DNA of 64,000 bases from Phragmites australis. Taxonomy: Eukaryota > Streptophyta > Magnoliopsida > Poales > Poaceae. A program made the position numbers and the translations under genes. Location of the stretch: contig NC_084925.1 in NCBI RefSeq assembly GCF_958298935.1, forward strand, positions 13,327,001 to 13,391,000, given 5' to 3'. A model generated the notes under the pieces. It was not told the origin of the DNA, ran no database searches, and saw only the letters and a list, made by a program, of their open reading frames with translations. Shown here piece after piece: positions 55,953 through 64,000 of this stretch. Each line of letters begins with the position of its first letter. Positions within the stretch are counted from its first letter, which is position 1.

Positions 55953-58494
55953 CTACAATTCTTCATCACAAACTTCAGAGGTCAGAACAAAGCTAGGAAA
56001 TGCCATGGTTATGTCCCTGCAAAGGAGATGCGCAATGCATCGCAACACGTCCGAGTTTACTATACTTGATAGATAAAGTCGTGCAGGTAGCTGAAGTGTC
56101 ACAGCGTGAAGTTTTTCAGGGAAGCACCAAGCATATTTCACATGATGAAAATACCAGACATACTTACTTTAGGTATGGAAGCGTCATATTCTTCAGTAAA
56201 CCTAGGTTTTTACTTGCAAAAGCCCTCCATTCATCGGGATCTATCTTCCCGTCACCGTTCAGGTCTGCTTGCTTGAACGTCTGCCAAAACTTGAGTTAGC
56301 ATATCATGAATCCATGTGTTGGCTGGCAGCCACATAAGTTGAACACTTCTTGCGCCACAAGCAGTGAATTCAAATGCAACCTATGACAAATTTTGTGAAG
56401 GAATTGGACTGAAAGCTACCAGGCACTTCGGTTTGCCAGCGAAAAGTCAGGTGTGAAGGCAATTTAGAGCAAACAAACGTTTCACACACTACACTTTAAG
56501 TTGAGTGGTAGTCATATGTGGACCAAGCAAGCTGTACGGATGAGCTGAAAGGGACGGTTCGTCTTGATGTACTCTACCTGATCCACAATTTGTTCGACAG
56601 CGTCATCAGAAAGAAGCAAATCTGATTCATTCAGAATGGCAAGCACCATTTCCTTCAACTGCATGTATCGATCAAAGATAAAGTCTCAGTTAATCTAGGA
56701 TTTTCAGAGTTAAAAGAAGTAAGATGGTTTTCATACTGGTATTAGTGCAAAAAAAAAATGGAATAAGGGAGTAATGTTCTATTTTGTTCAACTGTGGTTT
56801 AATTTCTTGCACGAAGAAGAAAGGTGCTGTCAGTACTGAATACTGAAGGCTAGGTTATGCATCGAAATTGCAGTATGTGGTAGTATTTCCAGAATATTAC
56901 ACAAGTCCTTCCATGGAAGGAATTGTAATAAGAATAATTAAATGATTCAAATACTGTCATCTACATGTTAAAATTATGTGCATACATGAAAGTACTACTA
57001 TTTTTCCCATAATTAAATGAATGTGTTAAATATTGATAAATTCATAAATAAATATTGAGATATCTAAAATTGGTGAACCTAATTTTTTTAGTCTTCTTTT
57101 GTTATACTATATGCAAAAAAAAATGGGCGTAGCATAGGCGTGCCAATCCGCCTAGTTTAGTGTAATCATGATTTTCCTTAGTGCAATCAAGAACTTATTT
57201 TATAATTTCCTTCTTAATCTAAATTTTGCACTTCCAAACTTAGTGTCTTATTAATCAAAGATGCATACCTCTTCGTGCTCAATGTATCCAGTACTTCTCA
57301 GATCATATAACCGAAATGCAACTGCAAGAAGGAATTCCTTCAGATGCAGACATAGAAGCAGCATATGAACAAAACACAAAAGAGAGAGAATGCTTAGTTA
57401 CAGATAATTACAGGAGATTAATAAATATCACAACAAAATTTCAAGATCACTGGTGTTGCTTTGTGCACTAAATGTTCTTTACGGCTTCACGTTTTCCTCT
57501 ATCTTCTAGAACTGCCTAATTGCCAGAAAATTGTGTTTCTGCTGTAGATTTTCGGTGAGTAAAAAGAGGTAAAAAAAAGCTGCAATACTGCTACTAGAAC
57601 TTGACCCATTTTTCATCACAAAGCCATATCCTAAACACTACAATGACGTAGTGGGCAATAAGTAGCTTAGACCATATACACCAGGAGGTGTGAGCTGGAA
57701 TTGGCATTTGGGATTCTTACAGGCAATCTTTTCAGCCATAGGCGTATCGGGGTGGAAAATGTTGAGGGACCGAACAAACTCCCCGAAATCAATCACCCCA
57801 TTGCGCTTCAGATCAAACAGATCAAATATCTGTACATATTAGAGAACACAGTGTCATACATCTCAACAGATTTTACAGTTCAAGTAACACCAGATGTTCC
57901 TAGAAAAGTTTTTGCATGAATATAACAAACTAATCAGAAAGTGGCCAGGTAAGATTTCAGTAGGAAAATCTGGAAATATACATGTTTTAGCAACATAATT
58001 AAAGGGCACCGAAATGATCCAGGAGATAACTGCTACAATGGAGCAGTATGAATTAGAAACTGACCCGATCGGCGAAGAGATTCTTCTTGTTGCTGTTCCT
58101 GAAGAGAGCAAGTTGGAACTCCTCCTGTTCGAGAAAAAGGCAGTTCGGAATTGATGACTTGGAGCTTCAGATCACATATAGCGATAAGTTTGGTGACACT
58201 GCAAGCAGACAATACCTTATGAATAAGCCCATCCTTGGATATGGAATGGCTTATCTTCTTGTACAGCTCATAGAGGGCCTCCACTTCATTCACAGAAACT
58301 GCAAGAAGCAGGAGCAGGTGAACAACAAGAATTAATAATGATCCTCCATGCTTGAACTAAAACAAGGACTCCAAAAAGAACTTCAATTTTCTCGTGGAGT
58401 GCTCAGTATTCTTACATGTAGTCTCCATGGCCAGGATAATAGGATCCTCATATCCCGGAGCTCGCTTGAACTGCTTGGAAGATGCACAGCCCAT
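55953..58494 (-). CDS. CBL: Calcineurin B-like calcium sensor (CBL), eight exons
   Basis: Exons (minus): 58494-58416, 58298-58216, 58124-58065, 57829-57721, 57321-57269, 56658-56578, 56280-56168, 56016-55953. All GT-AG junctions keep phase and give 213 residues with no stop. The N-terminus MGCASSKQF has the Gly2/Cys3 signal for N-myristoylation and S-acylation, implying membrane targeting. EF-hand loops: residues 80-91 (D.K.N.V.D..E), 117-128 (D.R.T.Y.E..E) and 161-172 (D.N.D.K.D..E, canonical); the first hand near 40-60 is the degenerate CBL type. The C-terminal FPSF motif is present, with Ser201 in the position CIPK kinases phosphorylate. CBLs bind calcium and recruit CIPK kinases in salt and nutrient signalling. 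The GYEDP and [13 protein letters not shown] wording and short MGC terminus resemble the CBL4/5/8 (SOS3-like) group, but the exact paralogue is not certain. Confidence 0.92.
56659..57268 (-). other. CBL intron 5
   Basis: 610 AT-rich bases between GT at 57268 and AG at 56659. It contains poly-A stretches near 56747 and 57115 and no gene. It is the longest intron of the gene. Confidence 0.6.
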
Positions 58495-58505
58495 GCAAAC
58501 GAACT

Positions 58506-58861
58506 CTGAAGAGCAACAACCACACCCTTTGTTGAAGTTAACAATCAACCCGCTTTTACCGCAGAAAGTGATCCAAAAGCACCTATGCAAGAGGAGAAAG
58601 GCATGGGCATCAACACAGCTAAAGGACAAGCCACAAGCGGAAGTTTCAGGTGAAAAAAAAAAAACTCAACAGACACAGGAAGCAGTTGGGCATCAAAATT
58701 CAAACACACAACACGCAAGAGGAGAAAGGCATGGGCATCAACACAGCTAAAGGACAAGCCACAAGCGGAAGTTTCAGGTGAAAAAAAAAAAACTCAACAA
58801 ACACAGGAAGCAGTTGGGCATCAAAATTCAAACACACACACGCAAGAGGAGAAGAGCTCAC
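58506..58861 (-). other. Leader intron of the CBL gene
   Basis: Upstream of the start codon the minus strand shows an AG|GTGAGC donor at 58861-58860 and a pyrimidine-rich CTTCAG acceptor at 58506, 11 bases before the ATG. The 356-bp intron would split the 5' untranslated region and consists largely of the 127-bp tandem repeat. Confidence 0.6.
58587..58855. repeat. Tandem repeat of 127-128 bp, 2.1 copies, in the CBL leader
   Basis: Units start at 58587, 58715 and 58842 (each gcaagaggagaa). They share gcatgggcatcaacacagct, an oligo-A run and 'gaagcagttgggcatcaaaa'. The first two copies are nearly identical, so the duplication is recent. Open frames in both directions repeat because of it. Confidence 0.9.
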
Positions 58862-58991
58862 CTAGCTAGATGCAACTTTTTCACTACCAGAGATCAGCAA
58901 GAGGCTGAGCAGAAGAGGGAGTGTGAAGTGAAGTATCTTCTAAGCTCCAATTTTATGGCAGATACAATGGACATGGAAGAAGAAGTAAACC

Positions 58992-59001
58992 TATATTTAT
59001 A
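58992..59001 (-). promoter_or_regulatory. TATA box of the CBL gene
   Basis: The minus strand reads cctataaatatagg, a strong TATA box. Transcription would start near 58960, giving a short leader exon of about 100 bases up to the splice donor at 58861. Position and orientation fit the CBL coding start at 58494. Confidence 0.6.
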
Positions 59002-59004
59002 GGC

Positions 59005-60147
59005 ACGCATACGGACAACTCACACTATGGCGTTTGATTGGCAAAAAAAAAAAAAAAAACTCACACTGTGGCGCAACACCAAGACATTTCTAGAGAAATA
59101 TTACTAGTACCGACAGGCCGGGCAAGAGTTGACTTGTACTCGTTCCTTGCAACATGAGCCGCAGATTTTATCTTTATTCAATTCATCACCTGTCATTATT
59201 CAAAATTTGAAAATTAAAAAGTGTTGGGATTATATAAACATGGCCTAGTAGTTTACAGTTGTGCCTAGCATTCTAGCCTAGATGCCAGCTATATACACAT
59301 TAAGTAATCAGCCAAAAGGACAAGGATTTAGGTCTACCAAAGATGTGTCTAAAACGACGTCTTGCGTTTGATACTATCAAGTTTTGTCAACGTCGGGCCT
59401 GTATTTTTCGACGGATGCATCCGTTGGTGGTGACGCATGCCGTTCGGTCCGGCTATGAAAGGAAACCGAAGAAATCTTGGAGGAGGCTTGACGTTGCAGC
59501 AATGCGAGCCTTGCTTCAAAAAGAAAATTGCAGCGTACAGTCAGGGTCGGTTCCCTCAGGTGTGTCGCGAGCTAGATATCATCGAGGCAACTGACGAACT
59601 GACGACGGCGGCGGCCGTTGGCTACAGCACGAGGTGGCCCGAGGCAGCCTGAGCGGCTGCGGGCTGCTGCTGAGGGGCGCCAGCGGCCTGGTGCGGGCGG
59701 CGCAGGCGAGGAAGCGAACCGAGGAGGACTGTGCGGGCGCGTGAGGTCGGGTCCAAGCGTGATTCGGCTTCGTGCTGGACTTCTGTGCCGGACACGGGGC
59801 GCGTGAGGTCGGCTCGGTCGGGAGTCCAGGTAGGATGCGTGGCGCAGAGAGGCTGCGGAGTTCGACTCTGAGTCGGTTTGCAATACCGACGGCCAGTGAC
59901 ATAAATAGCGCAGATGGTGTCGATAGGCCGAGGCGCAGTAACAGATCCGATCAGAGGCGAAAAAAAAAAGTCTATGGGGATTGGAAAAAAAATTGCAATC
60001 GGATTGTTCATGAACCAGTGCTTGTAACGGTTGGTGGTAAAAAACGGGCTCAAGCGGGTCGGTTTTGTTATGTGTAAGCGGTGTGATTGTCAAGGAGGCT
60101 CGTTTGTGCGGGACCAAAGAGATTCGGTAGTATACGGCAATAAGTAG
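59005..60147. other. Intergenic DNA and possible copia leader
   Basis: It includes a 17-A run (59042-59058) between two similar 'aactcacact.tggcg' sites. An unsupported TGTTGGGATT at 59222 resembles the start of the copia LTR at 61458. A GC-rich stretch (59540-59900) has open frames in several phases with no family resemblance; it could be the copia leader. No host gene is supported. Confidence 0.35.
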
Positions 60148-61400
60148 ATGGCAATGGCGTCCAAATTCAATGTGATGAGGTTTGACGGAACTGGCAATTT
60201 TGGTCTTTGGTAGACGAGAGTTAAGAACCTACTGGCACAGTAGGGTATCCTGAAGGCTCTGCAGGTGATGAAGTTGGCCACGGTAAATAATGATAAGTGG
60301 AAGGAGATGTAAACACAAGCAGCGGCATCAATCAGGTTGTGTCTCTCTGATCAGACCATGTAATATATCATGGATGAGTCATCACCTAAGAAAATTTGGA
60401 ATAAATTGGCCGATCAATTCCTGTCCAAACATGGACTCAGAAGTTATATCTGATGCAAAAAATTGTATTGGCCGAAGATGCATGAGGGGTCGAAGCTTGT
60501 TGAGCACATAAACATTTTCAATCAAAATGTAGCTAACCTTGTGAAGGTGGAGGTGAAAATTGATGATAAAGATACGGCAATTATTCTTTTGTGTTCCTTG
60601 CCAAATTGTTATGAGCAATTGGTCACAACATTGGCGTACGGCAAAAAGGCAGTCAAAGTTGATATTCTTGCAACATTGTTTACTCATTAACAAAGAAGAA
60701 AGAACAATGCAGGTGATGGTTTATCAGGATACGCTTGCTGGTCAGGGTGATTGAGATAGGAAGACTGACAAGAAAAAGAAGAAGGGGCTATAATGATATA
60801 AATGCGATGATTGTGGACATATGAAGAAATATTGTCTAGAACTGAAAAAGCGCGTGGTAAATATTATGGTTTTAAAGAAAGATGGTTCGGAGAGAGATAG
60901 TGATCACATTCTCATAATATCAAGTGAAAAGTCTTGTGATGAAGAATGGCTATTAAATTCTTCAAGTTCCTATCATACAACATCTAAGAAGGAGTGGTTC
61001 TCTTTATACACTGAAAGTGATCTTGGTATTGCTCACTTGGGAGGTAACATAGGCTACCGTATTATGAGAGTTGGTAACATCAGGTTGAATATGTAGACAT
61101 AAAGTACTACTCGAGAGTGTGCGGCACATGTCAGGATTTAGGGGGAATCTGATCTCACTTGAAATTATGCATGAAGAAGATTGATTGTATCAAGCGGTGC
61201 CATATAAGAAGACCTTGAAGGTGATGCAGGATGGCAAGACCATGATGATAGGTGCAGAAGAGGGAGTTCATGGGTACAAACTCAAAGGTGAAGTCATGGA
61301 GGAGGGAGCTGCAGACTTTGCAAAATTCAGTCCTGCGAGGCATCCTTGTCGGGCTGCTCGATGTCAGCAGCGTAACTAGACGACTCAAATCTGGATACAC
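60148..61400 (+). pseudogene. Ty1/copia gag and protease start, internally deleted element
   Basis: Gag opens MAMASKFNVMRFDGTGNFGL, then W and TAG. Conserved gag phrases follow: WNKLADQFLSKHG, KMHEGSKLVEHINIFNQNVA, DDKDTAIILLCSLPNCYEQL and VTTLAYGKKAVKVD. A zinc-knuckle remnant (CDDCGHMKKYC-like, about 60805-60840) leads to the protease EEWLLNSSSSYHTTSKKEWF, where the catalytic Asp of WLLD is Asn. The text then reads YKKTLKVMQDGKTMMIG (gag-pre-integrase). Integrase, RT and RNase H are absent; an LTR starts at 61458. Confidence 0.75.
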
Positions 61401-61457
61401 GGAGGTTCACACATGATGACTTCAAGGTTTGTATGCATATTCATTCAAGGTGGAGTT

Positions 61458-61685
61458 TGTTGGGATATATCTTGAATATGTGTACAAGAATCGGTTACGG
61501 ATAGACTTGAGTTTCAATTGGGCAGCATTAGGGATAGAGTTGTTGTTAAACTCCTATTTTTGAGCCTATAAATATTAAGCACCACCGTGTAACCACAAAC
61601 AATGACAAACAGATGAATATAGTGAGGAGCGTCTATAGTCATGCCCGAAGATATAGGCAAGATGGTCGAACTTTGTTAAAAAACA
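61458..61685 (+). repeat. Copia 3' LTR, about 228 bp
   Basis: It starts TGTTGGGATATATC directly after a purine-rich 'ttcaaggtggagttt' and ends near ttaaaaaaca. It carries a TATA-like cctataaatatta (61565-61577). The purine-tract/LTR junction is typical for copia elements. The exact right end is uncertain because another LTR is inserted there. Confidence 0.6.
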
Positions 61686-61688
61686 TTG

Positions 61689-62581
61689 TGTTGAAGCAAG
61701 AGTTCATCTTGCCCTAGCAAGTACGGCGAGAGTTTCTTCTAAGGAGGAGACTCAAGCTTGGAGACGAAGTTTGAGAGAAAGGAACACCACGAATATATTG
61801 ATGGTAGAAAAATATATCACTTTGAGAGGAGTATCACAGCGTTCGCTGTCTTGCTTGTTCTCCCCGCTGTGTCTGTCCATGGCCTCCTATTTATAGATCC
61901 ATGCGTAGCTTGGCGTACAAGTTATCATAATGTATAAATATCTGGGATCCGGCCAAATTACTGGACCTTATCCCGGATAAATATCCATCATGGTAATTAT
62001 CGTGGTGCCTACCCCCTGAAGGGGGCGAGCCGGTCGCCGATTGCGGCCCGACGCCACACTGTTAGGGGTGTCAGGATAGCCTTCATCACGCCGGGGTATC
62101 AGAGTGACGTCCATTAGTCTAGGCCTTTAATGCCGGTCACTTCCTTGCAGGCAAAGCACGACCGGTGCTCCCCTTTCGGCAGATCTTTCCTAAGGCCTGC
62201 TGACTCACCCCGTTGCCTTCGGGAACGCGGCCCGATTAGCCCGAGGCGGGGGCTTCAGGAGGCATAGAACCGGGAGGTGAAGGCTTTAGGAAGCGGGACC
62301 CCGGAGGGCCGGGGCTTCGAGAGGCCGAAGCTTCGGAGGACCGAGGCTTCGGGAGGTCGTGTTTTGAGGAGGCTTCGGGAGGTTGTGTTTTGAAGAGGCT
62401 TTGGGAGGTCGAGCCGGTGGAGCCAAGGGAAGGTTTCGTAGGTCCAAAGGGGTACCGTGAAAGGATCTGATGATATTAGAAATCGAGTTTTTAACAGAGG
62501 GTTCGGAGATCAAAGCTCCGGAGGGACCTAGGTGGTGATCTTCAACCATTATCCTCAGACTGGTTTATTTTCCCCCCAACA
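61689..62581 (-). repeat. Solo LTR, minus strand, about 893 bp
   Basis: On the minus strand it begins TGTTGGGGGGAAAATAAACC at 62581 and ends GCTTCAACA at 61689. The flanking 5-mers cattg (61684-61688) and tattg (62582-62586) match at 4 of 5. It has a minus-strand TATA box ctataaatagg near 61889 and a GC-rich upstream part with repeated gaggcttcggg units (62230-62420). No internal region is attached, so it looks like a solo LTR of an unidentified family. Confidence 0.6.
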
Positions 62582-64000
62582 TATTGTATTTTAGTGTGTT
62601 GATCTTTTACTTGGTTTGATGATATTGGTGATGCTTCCGCTAAACCATAACAATTACGATGGCGTGACTGCGACTAGACTGACTTTCAAGACTAGCAACT
62701 CCCCCTATTGTTCCTCAAATTTTCTTCAATTTTTCATACTCTATATATTACCATTTTTGTATAAACATATACAAGTTTTATCTGGGTAATTTGCATTTTT
62801 TTAATGCTACATAAACATGATATGCATATAGAGAGAGGAATTCCTGACATTTGGGAATTATTTCTCTTGGTAAATCAATGGATGGAGTTACAGCATAACT
62901 GTTAGAATAAGATGTACCAATGCAAGAAAGATCGCACGGTATCATTAATGAATTCCACATTGTATCTTTTTTTCCTTTTCTTTTTTCAAAAAGGAGTTGA
63001 CAGGAGGAAGCATCTCGCGTGGGATACCTTTACAAACCTTACCATAAATTTTACACAAATTTGCGATGGTTACACACAACAAAAACATTGATATTTTTTT
63101 TTGGGTTAAGTGATATATGTCTTGATATGTCGCTTCCAAAATATGTGACTCGTTCACGAAGCCCTTTTGTTTAAATAGTGAGGTTATTTTAAATGATATC
63201 TGGTGTCATATAATTATGTGGGAAAATGATGATTCATAGATCATATGTATTGATTGATGATCATATTTCACAGATAATAGGTATAAAAATATCAAATTAA
63301 TAATATGGACATATGTTAGAAAATATGGTGTTAGATACACCAATCTCGAGATACTATTAGGATTATTATATAATATGCTATCAGTTGTAATCTCCATTGG
63401 TGTACCTGCAGAATCTTTAGATCTAAGATTATTATTGATTCCCAAGATGTGTAATAACACACTTAAAGGCTACCAAACACTATTCCGTAACTGGATATTT
63501 ATTAAGGTAGATTTCGGATTTGTCATGAAACATGTCAAGAGATGTGAGCAATCAAGATAGAATTATCTCCTCCTTGATAATAGAAGAGATATCTCTAGGT
63601 CACTCAATGTGGTTAGATTAGTAAATACATGACCATTCCAATATGATTAAAGAGTTAATCATGAGTTTAGTACTCTACTATAAGGTTGAGTAAATAGTTG
63701 AGCTATTACAAGGATGTCGCGTGTCTCGCCTTGAGCTTGAACGGTATCATGAGGCAAAGGGATTTGTGTATATGTATATTAAGGTTCAGCCGATATGATC
63801 TTTATATATATTTGTGACTCAATATGTCTTGCTAGGGACAGCTATTAATTTCGATTCGAAAAAGGGTTTTCGAGTTGTGGCCATTTATACATGAACCTAA
63901 TAGATCACACACTTAATTGATTGGAACAATATATATGGATTGGATCCATTAGTGGATTTAGTTGGATTGTGATTCATGAGGGATTAAAGTCCTAATGAGC
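62582..64000. other. AT-rich DNA, unassigned repeat-like sequence at the right end
   Basis: No gene is supported. The last 400 bases (about 63600-64000, with 'acatgaacctaatagatcac') have the style of an LTR or leader found in grass copia elements, but the window ends before this can be tested. Confidence 0.3.

Noticed and set aside
58357..58757. Repeated MSFSCVDAHAFLLL frames near the CBL start
   Set aside because: Two copies arise from the 127-bp tandem duplication in the leader intron; the real start is MGCASSK at 58494.
59222..59330. Possible 5' LTR of the copia fragment beginning TGTTGGGATT
   Set aside because: Only the first ten bases resemble the LTR at 61458; the following text does not align by eye.
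59572..60117. 181-codon minus frame and other GC-rich frames
   Set aside because: Several overlapping frames in both orientations in a GC-rich leader-like stretch; no motif.

Overview
This is nuclear DNA of a flowering plant, most likely a grass (Poaceae). The first exon of the peptidase gene is GC-rich, the genes have many short GT-AG introns, and most of the window is nested LTR retrotransposons, mainly large chromodomain Ty3/gypsy (Tekay/Del-like) elements with 3-4 kb LTRs. A Tat-clade gypsy element, Ty1/copia elements, an L1-type LINE, and hAT-, Stowaway- and Tourist-like MITEs are also present. I see no bacterial operon, CRISPR array, tRNA or rRNA. Species cannot be fixed from the sequence alone.

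Layout. 1-2.2 kb: quiet DNA and a broken PI4K-gamma-like gene (minus). 2.2-10.2 kb: Tekay-like material arranged as internal 3' end, complete LTR, PBS, extra ORF, gag, protease, RT, RNase H, then a stub of LTR 3' end. 10.2-12.5 kb: a decayed coiled-coil gene or element and a TATA-driven ORF start, cut by a second Tekay-like element on the minus strand (12.5-18.6 kb, RT/RNase H deleted). 18.9-22.7 kb: LTR pieces. 22.67-23.11 kb: a hAT MITE with a perfect 8-bp target duplication. 23.4-29.2 kb: an apparently intact five-exon dipeptidyl peptidase IV-like gene (minus), whose first intron holds a miniature LTR and an HSP70 gene fragment. 30.1-35.1 kb: an L1-type LINE (minus) with a hAT MITE inside. 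35.1-44.2 kb: an LTR piece, a Tat-clade gypsy element and a Tekay 3' end with a 4-kb LTR. 44.2-45.6 kb: LTR-like DNA. 45.6-52.2 kb: a Ty1/copia element (minus). 52.4-54.6 kb: a 5'-truncated GDSL lipase pseudogene (plus). 55.0-55.6 kb: nested MITEs. 55.95-59.0 kb: an apparently intact eight-exon calcineurin B-like (CBL) calcium-sensor gene (minus), with TATA box and leader intron. 59.2-64 kb: a copia fragment with a short LTR, a solo LTR and unassigned DNA.

Only two host genes look functional: the S9B peptidase and the CBL sensor. PI4K-gamma and GDSL lipase are relics, and the four give a gene order that can be tested for collinearity in other grasses. Many of the stops and catalytic losses in the transposons and relics look like C-to-T or G-to-A changes, as expected in long-methylated DNA. 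I did not find a clearly new molecular system. The most unusual points are the HSP70 fragment beside a 119-bp LTR in the peptidase intron, the LINE's TGATG ORF1/ORF2 overlap with a SAP-like ORF1, the internal-LTR-internal Tekay arrangement, and the tandem repeat filling the CBL leader intron.
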